From an uncultured Acidobacteriota bacterium (GTDB lineage: Bacteria > Acidobacteriota > Blastocatellia > Pyrinomonadales > Pyrinomonadaceae): a stretch of DNA of 64,000 bases. The stretch spans positions 124,001-188,000 of the forward strand of contig CALMAH010000013.1 of assembly GCA_937859595.1 (NCBI GenBank), written 5' to 3'. The notes under the pieces were generated by a model. The model was not told where the DNA came from, searched no databases, and worked only from the letters and a program-made list of their open reading frames with translations. Positions within the stretch are counted from its first letter, which is position 1. The number at the start of each line of letters is the position of its first letter. Below are positions 8,809 to 17,965 of this stretch, one piece after another. The position numbers and the translations under genes are program-made.

Positions 8809-9708
8809 CTAGAACACTTGATCCAGTGCCTCGCGGTATTCGCTCCGCGAGATAGTCGCTACGGCAAAACCTCGCCAGTCGGCATTTACGCCGAGGGCTT
8901 TCATTGCTGTCTGCCGTGTTGTTTCGTTGTCAAAAATTCCAAATACACTGGCCCCGCTGCCGCTCATTAAAGCGTTCACCGCCCCCAGCTCCAGCAACCG
9001 CTCTTTAGCGGTTCTGACGTCAGGATACGCGGCAAATACCGGGCCCTCAAGGTCGTTTTCCAACGACAACTGCCTCAAATCGGCATTTTCTGCCCATTTT
9101 CGGCAAACTAAAAGGTTACGATTCGGGTCAGTGCTTGTCAAGTCCGCGGCATCAAGCCGCCCGTAGGCCTCCGAAGCCGGCACCGAAACAGGCGGTGTAA
9201 CGATCAATAACAACTTTTCCTCGATATCGGGGATCTCCGAGACACTCTCGCCCCGGCCGTGGCCCACTGCTGTGCCGCCCACCAGGAAGAACGGCACGTC
9301 GGATCCGAGTTCGGCACCGATGGCCGCAAGCTCCGGTGCCGTCATTCCCGTCCGCCATAACCTGTTAAGCGCCAACAGCGTAACGGCGGCGTTCGACGAC
9401 CCGCCACCCAACCCTCCCGGCGCAGGAATGTGCTTCTCGATATGAATGGTCACGCCCTTCTTTATGCCGGCCGCTTCCCTAAGCATAACAGCCGCGCGAA
9501 CCGCAAGATTGTTTTCGTCCGACGGAACACTCGGCGAGTCGCAGCGAGCCGAGACATCATCAGCGGTCTCAAACCTCAATCGATCCGCAAGTGAGACCGT
9601 TTGGAACACCGTGACTATCTCATGGTAGCCGTCGGGCCTTTTACCAAGCACCTTTAGACGAAGATTGATCTTTGCAAATGAAGGTAGTGTAATGTGGCTT
9701 TCTTGCAC
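8809..9708 (-). CDS. ispE: 4-(cytidine 5'-diphospho)-2-C-methyl-D-erythritol kinase
   Basis: IspE phosphorylates CDP-methylerythritol in the MEP isoprenoid pathway. The 299-residue GHMP kinase carries SFAKINLRLKVLGKRPDGYH with Lys13, the glycine-rich ATP loop PAPGGLGGGSSNAAV near residues 96-109, and GSDVPFFL with Asp137. Both expected catalytic residues are present. The start codon is GTG (9706-9708) without a clear Shine-Dalgarno. It lies upstream of tRNA-Gln and prs on the same strand, a frequent ispE-prs neighbourhood. Confidence 0.96.
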   Translation of the reverse strand: MQESHITLPSFAKINLRLKVLGKRPDGYHEIVTVFQTVSLADRLRFETADDVSARCDSPSVPSDENNLAVRAAVMLREAAGIKKGVTIHIEKHIPAPGGLGGGSSNAAVTLLALNRLWRTGMTAPELAAIGAELGSDVPFFLVGGTAVGHGRGESVSEIPDIEEKLLLIVTPPVSVPASEAYGRLDAADLTSTDPNRNLLVCRKWAENADLRQLSLENDLEGPVFAAYPDVRTAKERLLELGAVNALMSGSGASVFGIFDNETTRQTAMKALGVNADWRGFAVATISRSEYREALDQVF

Positions 9709-9778
9709 AGAACGAGATTATTAGTTGTGTGACCATGGTGCAAGCATCCGCTTTCTCGTCATGTCAGCCAGTAATACG

Positions 9779-9823
9779 AAAAGGGCATGCCCCGGCTCCC
9801 ACAGCGAGTACATACCCTTTTTT
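9779..9823 (-). terminator. Possible terminator after the CAP-domain gene
   Basis: AAAAGGG and CCCTTTT arms (extended by ATG/CAT across one mismatch) enclose a ~20-nt loop. On the minus strand the stem follows the CAP gene and ends in a short TTTT. The plus strand also has a T-run (9818-9823), so the element could act in both directions. Confidence 0.4.
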
Positions 9824-9861
9824 AGGTCACCGTCGATTTCGAACGGAGACTCTTGTTATAG

Positions 9862-10443
9862 CTATCTATGAATGAAAACCTGTGTAAAATAATACGCTCC
9901 GTCGTCACCCACCGCTACGCCGATCGCGGCCTCTTTCCATTGCTGGCTGAGCATATTCCGCCTGTGCGAAGGTGAATTCAGCCAGCTCGTAACTGCCTTT
10001 TGCTCCGGATCTTTGTAACCCCGCATGTAAGCGATGTTCTCACCGATCGCCCTCCAGCCCCGTACGCCAAAAAGGTCGGCTCGGTCGTCCACCATCGAAC
10101 CGTCCTGTCCCTGGTGGCTGAAAAAGCTGTTTGCGGCCATATTCATTGAATGAAGCCGTGCAACTTGGGCAAGATCCTCGCTCCAGCCAAGCCGTGGAAG
10201 GCCCCTGGAGGCACGTTCCGCATTCATCAGATCAAAAGTGGACCGCTCTACCTGCAGTATGCCGGAAGACGGCCGGGGAACCGACGGAGGTTTTACATTA
10301 GCTGGCCGTCTCGTCGCATTTCTAATGCTCCCGATCTCGTCAACCAATATAGGTTGGGGCCTGTTTGTGGATTGGGGATAGGCCGCAGCAACAAGCAGTA
10401 AAGAAATTAAGATGGTGTATGGGGTTCTAAGGATCAAGTTCAC
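9862..10443 (-). CDS. Secreted CAP/SCP-domain protein
   Basis: The conserved CAP (cysteine-rich secretory protein / SCP-PR1) motifs appear in order: LNMERAS-like LMNAERASRG, LHSMNMAANSFFSHQG, IGENIAYMRG, SWLNSPSHRRNML, and GVAVGDDGAYYFTQVF at the end. The GTG at 10441-10443 is preferred over an ATG at 10518 because it is followed at once by a signal peptide (ILISLLLVAAAYPQS); the upstream extension is not hydrophobic. The mature domain is ~150 residues. Bacterial CAP proteins are exported; their ligand is usually unknown. The gene is divergent from the copper ATPase. Confidence 0.85.
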   Translation of the reverse strand: MNLILRTPYTILISLLLVAAAYPQSTNRPQPILVDEIGSIRNATRRPANVKPPSVPRPSSGILQVERSTFDLMNAERASRGLPRLGWSEDLAQVARLHSMNMAANSFFSHQGQDGSMVDDRADLFGVRGWRAIGENIAYMRGYKDPEQKAVTSWLNSPSHRRNMLSQQWKEAAIGVAVGDDGAYYFTQVFIHR

Positions 10444-10559
10444 CTCACTTCGGCAGCCGGACCACCCACTACACGGGCTCCTGGCTTTGCGTACGCCGCT
10501 AAGATCGGCGCTTGCCATTTCGGATAAGGTCAGGTGCCCTCAGCGCGAGCACCGTTTTC

Positions 10560-10586
10560 GGGTGGAAACCGTTGCATTTTCCACCC
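10560..10586. promoter_or_regulatory. Inverted repeat GGGTGGAAA-N9-TTTCCACCC
   Basis: This is a perfect 9-bp dyad in the divergent promoter region, ~170 bp before the copper ATPase and ~115 bp before the CAP gene. With no T-run on either side it looks more like an operator than a terminator. It does not match the CopY (TACANNTGTA) consensus. Confidence 0.4.
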
Positions 10587-10638
10587 AACATAATTAAACA
10601 GTTATTGCCCGGCCGATTCCCGAAATATCAGGCTCGGA

Positions 10639-10647
10639 TGCTAAAAT
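10639..10647 (+). promoter_or_regulatory. Possible extended -10 promoter for the copper ATPase
   Basis: TGCTAAAAT gives an extended -10 (TGnTAAAAT) ~110 bp upstream of the ATPase ATG. No convincing -35 is seen, so this is a suggestion only. Confidence 0.3.
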
Positions 10648-10755
10648 TTAATAAACCGAGCAGGCCCCGACGAACGATCGGACTTTGACGCCGAGGATTC
10701 GATCTACGGTCGAAATACCTTTGCGGCCGCAGAAGGTCGGGACGGTCCATTTCAG

Positions 10756-13161
10756 ATGAATGAAGGAAGCTCAAATAAGACGGGCCAATTTGTCCAACTC
10801 GGACGAAAGCCCGCCGAACCGGTCGACGAACCGCACATCGATCCGGTCTGCAAGATGTTCGTAATGCCCGAAACGGCCGCCGCTTCTTACGAATACAACG
10901 GCGAGACTTACTACTTCTGCATGCCCGGCTGTAAAGCCAAGTTCGCCTCCGACCCTGAGAAGTATCTAGCACCACCAGTCGAGAGCACGCACGATGACTC
11001 CGGCCAATCCGCAATCCGCGATCCGCAATCCGCAATCGAATACACCTGCCCGATGCACCCTGAGATCATCCAGATCGGCCCCGGTTCGTGCCCCATCTGC
11101 GGAATGGCCCTTGAACCAAAAGAGATCAGCCTCGACGATACCCCCGATCCTGAATATATCGATATGAAGCGCCGGTTTTGGATATCTGCCGCTCTGACGC
11201 TTCCCGTGCTTGTGCTTGCGATGGGTGAGATGTTCCCCGCCTTTCATTCGGTCGTCTCCCCGAGTATCTCCATCTGGATACAATTCTTGCTTGCCACTCC
11301 GGTTGTGCTGTGGGGCGGCTGGCCATTCTTCGAGCGCTCCTGGGCTTCTGTAAAGAATGCCAGCCCAAATATGTTCACGCTTATTGCGATAGGTACCGGT
11401 GCGGCACTCCTTTACAGCATCACGGCCCTGTTCGCACCCCAACTATTCCCGGACACCCTTCTTGACGCCCATACGGGCCTGATCCCGGTTTATTTCGAGG
11501 CCGCAGCGGTCATAACCACGCTGGTTCTATCGGGCCAGGTGTTGGAGTTGAAAGCGCGTTCACAGACGTCCTCCGCTATAAAAGAACTGCTCCGGCTTGC
11601 ACCTGAGACCGCGACCGTCGTGTTTGATGACGGTTCGGAGGAGGTTATAGACCTGCGCCACGTTGTTGAGGGACAGACACTCCGCGTTAAGGCGAACGAA
11701 AAGGTCCCAACCGATGGCGAGATCATCGAAGGTGAGACCTCTATCGACGAATCAATGGTAACGGGCGAATCGATGCCCGTATCAAAAAAAGCAGGCGACA
11801 AGGTCATAGGAGGCACGATCAACAGCAACCGCAGCTTTCTGATGCGTGCGGAAAGGGTCGGCAAAGAAACCTTGCTTGCACAGATCGTCAAAATGGTCGG
11901 TGAGGCACAGCGTAGCCGTGCCCCTATCCAGCGCCTTGCAGATGCAGTCTCGGCCTACTTCGTCCCCGCGGTTATCGTTGTTGCGATCATTGCATTTGTC
12001 GTATGGCTGATATTCGGAAGCCTGACATACGCTATCGTCGCCGCCGTTTCAGTTCTGATCATCGCTTGCCCTTGCGCCCTTGGCCTCGCAACTCCGATGT
12101 CGATAATGGTCGGGACCGGGGTCGGTGCAAAGAACGGCGTCCTCATCAAAAAGGCCGAAGCCCTCGAACTGCTGGAGAATGTGGACGTGCTGGTGATAGA
12201 TAAGACAGGAACGCTTACAGAGGGTAAGCCAAGCGTTGAGAAGATCGTAGCCTTCGAAGGATACGACGAAAATGAGCTGCTTCAGCTTGCAGCGTCACTA
12301 GAAATCCACAGCGAACATCCGATCGCGACATCAATCGTACAAGAAGCCGCTAAACGCGGCCTTCCGCTTTCTCCGGTAGTCGATTTTGTATCAATGACTG
12401 GAGTAGGTGTAAAAGGAAACATAAACGGGCAGGAGATAAAGGTTGTCAGCGGTCACTCGAAGCATGCGTGGAAAGAAACGCCAATGCGGGACGAGGACGT
12501 ACAGTATTTATTTGATGAGATTGATGGTACGCCCCTGCGAGAACGCCTGTTGTCGTTTGCGTACGTAGTGGTCAACAATGAGAGCATCGGAGGCATTGGT
12601 GTCTGGGATGCACTGAAGCCGTCTTCGAGGACGACAGTCCGGGCCCTCCAGGACCAAGGGATAGAAGTCGTCATGATGACAGGAGATAGCAAACAAATTG
12701 CGGAATTAGTTGCTTATCCATTAGATATCACGAAGGTATATGCCGAGGTCATGCCCGAAGATAAAGCGGCAAAGGTCAAAGAGCTGCAATCGCAGGGCAA
12801 GATCGTTGCAATGGCCGGCGATGGCGTTAATGACGCTCCCGCACTCGCACAGGCAGACGTCGGCATTGCCTTTGCCTCCGGAACTGACGTCGCCATCGAA
12901 TCGGCCGACATCACCCTGCTAAAACCCGACCTTGATGGCATTCTGAAAGCTCGAAACCTAAGCCTGAACACGATGAAGAACATCCGCCAAAACTTGTTCT
13001 TCGCCTTTGCCTATAACCTGATGGGTGTACCCATCGCGGCGGGTGTTCTTTTCCCGGTCTTCGGAGTGTTGCTTTCGCCAATGATCGCAAGCGCCGCTAT
13101 GACATTCAGCTCGGTCTCTGTGATCGCAAATGCTTTACGGTTAAGAAACCAGAAATTCTAG
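10756..13161 (+). CDS. copA: Copper-type P1B-ATPase with YHS and heavy-metal-binding domains
   Basis: The 801-residue membrane pump probably exports Cu(I). The order is: a YHS domain (~26-70, DPVCKMFV, FCMPGCKAKF), a heavy-metal-binding domain (96-125, YTCPMHPEI, PGSCPICGMAL), and membrane helices with the ion-binding ACPCALGLATP (~437). These are followed by phosphorylation motif DKTGTLTEG (Asp at ~482), SEHPIA and AGDGVNDAPALA (~689). CPC plus HP is typical of CopA-type pumps; silver is also possible. A 35-bp array of 7-bp repeats encodes residues 83-95, the linker between the two N-terminal metal domains. No copper regulator is adjacent. Confidence 0.93.
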   Translation: MNEGSSNKTGQFVQLGRKPAEPVDEPHIDPVCKMFVMPETAAASYEYNGETYYFCMPGCKAKFASDPEKYLAPPVESTHDDSGQSAIRDPQSAIEYTCPMHPEIIQIGPGSCPICGMALEPKEISLDDTPDPEYIDMKRRFWISAALTLPVLVLAMGEMFPAFHSVVSPSISIWIQFLLATPVVLWGGWPFFERSWASVKNASPNMFTLIAIGTGAALLYSITALFAPQLFPDTLLDAHTGLIPVYFEAAAVITTLVLSGQVLELKARSQTSSAIKELLRLAPETATVVFDDGSEEVIDLRHVVEGQTLRVKANEKVPTDGEIIEGETSIDESMVTGESMPVSKKAGDKVIGGTINSNRSFLMRAERVGKETLLAQIVKMVGEAQRSRAPIQRLADAVSAYFVPAVIVVAIIAFVVWLIFGSLTYAIVAAVSVLIIACPCALGLATPMSIMVGTGVGAKNGVLIKKAEALELLENVDVLVIDKTGTLTEGKPSVEKIVAFEGYDENELLQLAASLEIHSEHPIATSIVQEAAKRGLPLSPVVDFVSMTGVGVKGNINGQEIKVVSGHSKHAWKETPMRDEDVQYLFDEIDGTPLRERLLSFAYVVVNNESIGGIGVWDALKPSSRTTVRALQDQGIEVVMMTGDSKQIAELVAYPLDITKVYAEVMPEDKAAKVKELQSQGKIVAMAGDGVNDAPALAQADVGIAFASGTDVAIESADITLLKPDLDGILKARNLSLNTMKNIRQNLFFAFAYNLMGVPIAAGVLFPVFGVLLSPMIASAAMTFSSVSVIANALRLRNQKF
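11004..11038. repeat. 7-bp tandem array (GCAATCC) inside the copper ATPase gene
   Basis: Five units read CCAATCC, GCAATCC, GCGATCC, GCAATCC, GCAATCG. They are translated in frame as SAIRDPQSAI, between the YHS and heavy-metal-binding domains. The unit has no stop codon in the coding direction. Confidence 0.92.
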
Positions 13162-13193
13162 CCGCGAATTAACGAATAGCACGTAACTAAGTT

Positions 13194-13220
13194 TGTGTAG
13201 TCCGTGCGATCCGTGGCTAA
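13194..13220. repeat. 9-bp-period short array
   Basis: Three degenerate 9-mers read TGTGTAGTC, CGTGCGATC, CGTGGCTAA. The array lies in the 67-bp gap between the copper ATPase and the isoaspartyl peptidase. It resembles the 9-bp arrays at 46710 and 47184. Confidence 0.55.
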
Positions 13221-13228
13221 ATCTCCTT

Positions 13229-14212
13229 ATGGCAAAGATCGCAATTGCAATTCACGGCGGGGCAGGCACCATTCTCAGATCTCAAATGACGCCTGACCTG
13301 GAACGCGAATATCGTCACGAACTGGGATCGGCACTCAATGCAGGTTGGGACATTCTCGAAAAAGGCGGCTCGTCTCTTGACGCTGTCGAGGCAGCTGTCG
13401 TCTCGCTTGAAGATTTTCCGCTCTTCAATGCCGGACGCGGGTCGGTTTTCACCTCCGAAGGCAAGAACGAGATGGATGCCGCCATTATGGACGGCACCCG
13501 TCTGCGGGCAGGCTCGGTCGCCTTTGTCCGCAATGTCAGGAACCCGATCCGCCTCGCCAGGCTCGTGATGGAGCGGACCGAACACGTCCTGCTTGCCGGC
13601 GAGGGTGCCAACCAGTTTGCCGCAGAAACAGGAATAGAAACTGCCCCTGATGAATACTTCTTCACCGAACATCGCTGGCTGCAATTACAGGATGCGATCG
13701 CCGACGGACGAGTTCGGCTTGACCACTCTGCCGCCGCCCCGGAAACGACGGCCGCAGCCCCCTCGGCTGATGACATTCCGCATTCCGCACTCCGCACTCC
13801 GCATTCGAAGGGAACGGTCGGAGCTGTCGCCTGCGATTCGAAGGGCCATCTGGCGGCTGCAACCTCGACCGGCGGAATGACCAATAAGAAATTCGGACGT
13901 ATCGGCGATTCGCCGATCATCGGAGCCGGGACCTACGCCGACGACCTCTGCGCCGTCTCATGTACTGGCCATGGCGAGTTCTTTATGCTTGGTGTCTCGG
14001 CTTACGACATCGCCGCAAGAATGCGTTACAAGGAGCTCTCGCTTGAAGACGCCGCCCGCGAGACCATTGACCGCCTAACCGAGATCGGCGGCGAAGGCGG
14101 CCTCATCGCTGTCGACCGGCAAGGTAATGTCGTAACACCATTCAACTCCGAAGGAATGTACCGAGCCTCGATCAGGTATGGCGGCGATTCGCTGATCGGG
14201 ATCTACAAATAG
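13229..14212 (+). CDS. iaaA: Isoaspartyl peptidase / L-asparaginase (Ntn-hydrolase)
   Basis: The enzyme hydrolyses beta-aspartyl dipeptides, including beta-Asp-Arg from cyanophycin, and Asn. The ATG at 13229 gives KIAIAIHGGAGTI, the family N-terminus; the frame is open a little further upstream but without homology. The precursor is 327 residues. Autocleavage should occur before Thr196 in KGTVGAVACD; the beta subunit continues with the STGGMTNK and GRIGDSPIIGAGTYAD motifs. A 7-bp-unit array encodes residues ~182-193, ending three residues before the nucleophile, where the free end of the alpha subunit would be. The cyanophycin genes lie 1-6 kb downstream. Confidence 0.93.
   Translation: MAKIAIAIHGGAGTILRSQMTPDLEREYRHELGSALNAGWDILEKGGSSLDAVEAAVVSLEDFPLFNAGRGSVFTSEGKNEMDAAIMDGTRLRAGSVAFVRNVRNPIRLARLVMERTEHVLLAGEGANQFAAETGIETAPDEYFFTEHRWLQLQDAIADGRVRLDHSAAAPETTAAAPSADDIPHSALRTPHSKGTVGAVACDSKGHLAAATSTGGMTNKKFGRIGDSPIIGAGTYADDLCAVSCTGHGEFFMLGVSAYDIAARMRYKELSLEDAARETIDRLTEIGGEGGLIAVDRQGNVVTPFNSEGMYRASIRYGGDSLIGIYK
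13774..13806. repeat. 7-bp tandem array (CATTCCG) inside the isoaspartyl peptidase gene
   Basis: Nearly five units read CATTCCG, CATTCCG, CACTCCG, CACTCCG, CATTC. They are translated as PHSALRTPHS just before the autocleavage Gly-Thr. The unit is stop-free in the coding direction. Confidence 0.92.
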
Positions 14213-14222
14213 CATCCCCCTT

Positions 14223-15272
14223 TTACTTCCATTGGAGTGTTGACCTAAAGCGTGGTATCGATGCCGCTAGAGGCGAAATAAGTACGGACGTTAGTCTAAT
14301 ACAGTGATCCTCGTATTTGGCAGGTTCGTTATCCATGCTGAGAATCGTACTATCAGGTCTCCTATACGAAGATGAAAAGACTCCTATCCAACTCTTGGTC
14401 GGAATGATCTTGGCGAGTGTGCGTGAAGTTGGCATATCGTCGGTCAACGAAAGTTGATCAACCACTCCATTGGGTGCGTACTTGACATGAATGTAGCGGC
14501 CTCTGTAATCCATGCATTCTGAACCCTCTAGATCTGTCGGAAAATGAGTGGACCGACAGGCTTGAGCGCCTAGAAATACGTCGCCTATTAGATCTCGGGT
14601 AGGTCGCGGCTTGCATTCCCGGAAGCTCAGCAGATCCAAGGCAGGAACTGCTGCCAGTGCCTTGTCAACGGCTTCAGCAATTCTGCCGGGACCGATCGCT
14701 TCAGTCTCGGCCTCGTTCAGCGGATAGAAATCATCCCAAGTCAATAGCCGTTGCTCTGACACACAAGAATTCCTCGGGCAATGAAATGTGCTTAGAGTTC
14801 CGTAGTAGCCCTTCCAGTTCATAGCTCGGTGCGAGTATTCCCTTGGTTTCGAGCTTTCAAGTCCGCGAAGTGTGTTTATCAGGAGATCGAACTGCCGAAC
14901 ATCGAACTGCGTGCCCTTATATTTCGTCTCAGGAAAAGTTCCGAATTCCCAAAAGTAGGCATTCTTCTTGGTTCTAACGAACCACAATGTCTGGATATCG
15001 TTGGAGTGATAAGGCGGCCACTCGATCAATACCGAGGAGATGATTGGTTCGGACTTCCATTCGGCGACCAGCTTTGTGATTCGACCAGATTGGAAACGTC
15101 GTGCACGACTCGCCAGATTCGACGTTTCTTCTTTCCCGGCTGCTTCGAAAAGTTTTGCATACGATAAATCCCAGCCAAGCGATTCGGGAACGCGTTGCTG
15201 GCCATTAGCAGTAGCAACTGTTCCCCAACAGACCAAGGCCAAAATATTAGAGATGAAAATCAACTTTGCCAT
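14223..15272 (-). CDS. Secreted protein of unknown function
   Basis: The 349-residue protein is not recognised. It starts with a signal peptide (LIFISNILALVCWGTVATANG). The mature part is mixed alpha/beta with several cysteines (HCPRNSCVS, ECKPRP, QACRST, GSECMDYRG), which could form disulfides outside the cytoplasm. The tail RSTLQWK gives no anchor. It converges with the isoaspartyl peptidase (10-bp gap) and lies 53 bp downstream of cphA's end on the same strand, so it could be the last gene of the cyanophycin operon, but nothing links its function. Confidence 0.6.
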   Translation of the reverse strand: MAKLIFISNILALVCWGTVATANGQQRVPESLGWDLSYAKLFEAAGKEETSNLASRARRFQSGRITKLVAEWKSEPIISSVLIEWPPYHSNDIQTLWFVRTKKNAYFWEFGTFPETKYKGTQFDVRQFDLLINTLRGLESSKPREYSHRAMNWKGYYGTLSTFHCPRNSCVSEQRLLTWDDFYPLNEAETEAIGPGRIAEAVDKALAAVPALDLLSFRECKPRPTRDLIGDVFLGAQACRSTHFPTDLEGSECMDYRGRYIHVKYAPNGVVDQLSLTDDMPTSRTLAKIIPTKSWIGVFSSSYRRPDSTILSMDNEPAKYEDHCIRLTSVLISPLAASIPRFRSTLQWK

Positions 15273-15325
15273 TCATATGCCGTCTCAAGATCTTGATTGT
15301 CCGTGTTGGATGCTCGAATCGGTAC

Positions 15326-17965
15326 CTACTGTTGCAACTCCTCCAGCATCTTGTCCCTGATCTCCTGAACATACCCGATATCTTCCGGCACCACGTCGGC
15401 GAGCGTTACAACGAGTTCGCCTTTGCGGCCGTTCTTTATCGCGTGGTGTATCGCTTCACGGCTTTCGGGGATGACCCTGACCTGCGGTTCGCCTTCGCTG
15501 CGGGCGATTCCCTCTTGGATCAGCTCTGCTATCTCCGAAGCTTCCCTTCCTCTCAGGTAATTCCCTGCCCTGATCACGATGCGGTCAAAGTTCGCACCGG
15601 CTATCTCGCCCATCTCTCTTATGTCCTCATCGCGTCGGTCTCCCGGTATCGTTATCACCACCGTCCGGTACTTATTGGGCAGCCTAGACACGAACTTCAC
15701 CAATCCATTGAAACCTGCGGGGTTGTGTGCGTAATCCATCAGTACCGTTACAGGCCCGACCTCTATAAAGTTCAACCTGCCTGGCGTCTGAGCCGTACCG
15801 GCATTGAACGTCGTGAGCCCTACGCGAATATCCTCTATCGAAACACCGTGAACAAAGCTCGCAAGCGTAGCAGCGAGAACATTCTGCACCATGAACTCCG
15901 CTCTGCCTCCATAGGTCAGCGGTATATTGCTCACCTTCTCAACTCTGACCTTCCATTTGCCCTTCAGGATGGTAACGTAACCGTTCTCATAGACACACGA
16001 GACGCGTCCGCGTTCGGCACGCCGCTTAATGGTCGGGTTGTTCTCGTCCATCGAAAAGCAGACCACCCTTCCATCAACAAGCTCCTTCATCCTATAGACC
16101 AGTTCATCCTCCGCATTGAGAACGGCATAACCCGACTTTGCAACAGCCCTCGGAACGACCGACTTTACCCGTGCAAGGTCTTCCAGGGTGTTGACGTCCT
16201 TCATCCCAAGGTGATCTGCCGCCACGTTCAACACGACTCCGACATCGCAATGGTCAAACCCAAGCCCTGAGCGAATGATGCCGCCGCGTGCCGTTTCCAG
16301 CACGGCAACATCCACTGTAGGATCTTTCAGCACAAGCTGGGCCGAGACCGGGCCTGTATTATCACCCCTTACTATTTGCTGGTTTTGGATGTAAGTTCCG
16401 TCTGTGGTCGTAAAACCAACCGTCCTCCCGGCACCCTTCAGAATGTGGGCGATCAGCCTTGTCGTTGTCGTTTTCCCGTTCGTACCCGTTATCGCAAAAA
16501 TGGGTATCCTGCTTTCGGTTCCCGGTGGGAAGAGCATATCGATCACGTGCTCAGCAACATTCCGCCCGATCCCCTCGCTCGGAGCCAAGTGCATCCTGAA
16601 GCCCGGTGCCGCATTGACCTCGATGATCCCCCCTCCGTTCTGGTGCAAAGGCTCGCTTACGTTCGGAGCAATTATGTCCACACCTGCAACATCAAGCCCG
16701 ATGATCTTCGCGATCCTCTCAAAAAGAAACACGTTCTCCGGATGAACTTCATCTGTAAAGTCGATCGCCGTCCCTCCGGTCGATATATTGGCGGTTGTTT
16801 TCAAATAGAGCGTCTCGCCCTCAGGCAGCACGCTATCCAATTCGTAACCCGCGTTTCTGACGCATCGCATCGTCTGGCCGTCAATGTCTATCTCGGTTAA
16901 AACGTTCTCGTGGCCGTACCCTCGCCTTGGATCGGCATTCGTCTCGTCGATCAGTTCCTGTATCGTCTGCTTTCCATCACCAACAACGTGTGCCGGAACC
17001 CGTTTCGCAACGGCTATCAATCTGTTGTTCACAACTAGAGCCCGAAAGTCTGCTCCGTCCAGCTGCTTTTCAACGATCACCCAACGCGAATATTCCTTTG
17101 CCTTTTCCCAGGCGACCATCGCCTCTTCCAGCGATTTGACCCCTACGGTCGCCCCTTTGCCGTGATTCCCGTCCAAAGGCTTTATGACTACCGGGAATCC
17201 TACCCGCTCAAGCGTTCCCTCGAGCTCATCCTCATCTCGTATCCGATATCCTTTCGGTACGGGGACGCCCATGTCTCCGAGCAGAGTCTTTGTGGCGTGT
17301 TTGTTACCGGCGATATCGACAGCGATCATATTAGTATTCGCCGTCGTTGTAGCCTGTATCCGTTTCTGGTGGACCCCGTAACCAAGCTGAACCAACGATT
17401 GGTCGTTGAGCCTTATATATGGAATACCTCTGCTAACCGCCTCTTCAACAAGAGACCCGGTCGAAGGCCCAAAGCGGACCTCTTCGCGGATCTCACGCAT
17501 CCTTTGAATGTCGTCTGCAACCTCGGCCTTAATCTCATCCATCGGCTTGTCTTCAGCAAGCCCCAGAAACAACCTTACCGAAGCACGTGCCGCATATCTG
17601 CCGACCTCTTCTTCGTGATAACTAAAAACAACATTGTAGACGCCCCTTTCGTCCGTTTCTCGCGTCCGGCCATACCCGGTGTCCATTCCCGCAAGGGTCT
17701 GGAACTCAAGAGCAAAGTGCTCGATTATGTGCCCTGCCCAAGTACCTTCCTGCACGCGACGCAGGAAACCGCCCTCCTCGCTGTAACTACAACCGTGTGT
17801 CAACAGCGACGGCATAACTTCGTTCATCCTGCCGTAAAACCCGTCGATCTTATCCGAAGGCTTGTCCTCATAATCGCCGATATCCAGACGCATTATGATC
17901 AGCTTCTTCCAATAGCCGCTCCAATAGTTCGGCCCGCGAAGTGTTCTTATCTCAAGAATTTCCAT
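15326..17965 (-). CDS. cphA: Cyanophycin synthetase
   Basis: CphA polymerises Asp and Arg into multi-L-arginyl-poly-L-aspartate, an insoluble nitrogen store. The 879-residue length is typical. The N-terminal domain starts MEILEIRTLRGPNYWS. The ATP-grasp domain (~residues 215-470) includes GFPVVIKPLDGNHGKGATVG, and the C-terminal Mur-ligase-like domain has P-loop ITGTNGKTTTTRLIAHIL near 490. All three modules look intact. The start codon directly abuts a 7-bp tandem array (17966-18000), which therefore forms the leader where a Shine-Dalgarno is expected. The cyanophycinase lies upstream beyond the small inserted element. Confidence 0.96.
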   Translation of the reverse strand: MEILEIRTLRGPNYWSGYWKKLIIMRLDIGDYEDKPSDKIDGFYGRMNEVMPSLLTHGCSYSEEGGFLRRVQEGTWAGHIIEHFALEFQTLAGMDTGYGRTRETDERGVYNVVFSYHEEEVGRYAARASVRLFLGLAEDKPMDEIKAEVADDIQRMREIREEVRFGPSTGSLVEEAVSRGIPYIRLNDQSLVQLGYGVHQKRIQATTTANTNMIAVDIAGNKHATKTLLGDMGVPVPKGYRIRDEDELEGTLERVGFPVVIKPLDGNHGKGATVGVKSLEEAMVAWEKAKEYSRWVIVEKQLDGADFRALVVNNRLIAVAKRVPAHVVGDGKQTIQELIDETNADPRRGYGHENVLTEIDIDGQTMRCVRNAGYELDSVLPEGETLYLKTTANISTGGTAIDFTDEVHPENVFLFERIAKIIGLDVAGVDIIAPNVSEPLHQNGGGIIEVNAAPGFRMHLAPSEGIGRNVAEHVIDMLFPPGTESRIPIFAITGTNGKTTTTRLIAHILKGAGRTVGFTTTDGTYIQNQQIVRGDNTGPVSAQLVLKDPTVDVAVLETARGGIIRSGLGFDHCDVGVVLNVAADHLGMKDVNTLEDLARVKSVVPRAVAKSGYAVLNAEDELVYRMKELVDGRVVCFSMDENNPTIKRRAERGRVSCVYENGYVTILKGKWKVRVEKVSNIPLTYGGRAEFMVQNVLAATLASFVHGVSIEDIRVGLTTFNAGTAQTPGRLNFIEVGPVTVLMDYAHNPAGFNGLVKFVSRLPNKYRTVVITIPGDRRDEDIREMGEIAGANFDRIVIRAGNYLRGREASEIAELIQEGIARSEGEPQVRVIPESREAIHHAIKNGRKGELVVTLADVVPEDIGYVQEIRDKMLEELQQ

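Larger units (their letters stand above)
10444..10755. other. Divergent intergenic region with operator-like palindrome
   Basis: This 312-bp region separates the CAP gene from the copper ATPase. It holds a 9-bp inverted repeat GGGTGGAAA / TTTCCACCC (10560-10568 and 10578-10586) and a possible extended -10 box for the ATPase. No coding sequence was recognised. Confidence 0.6.
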
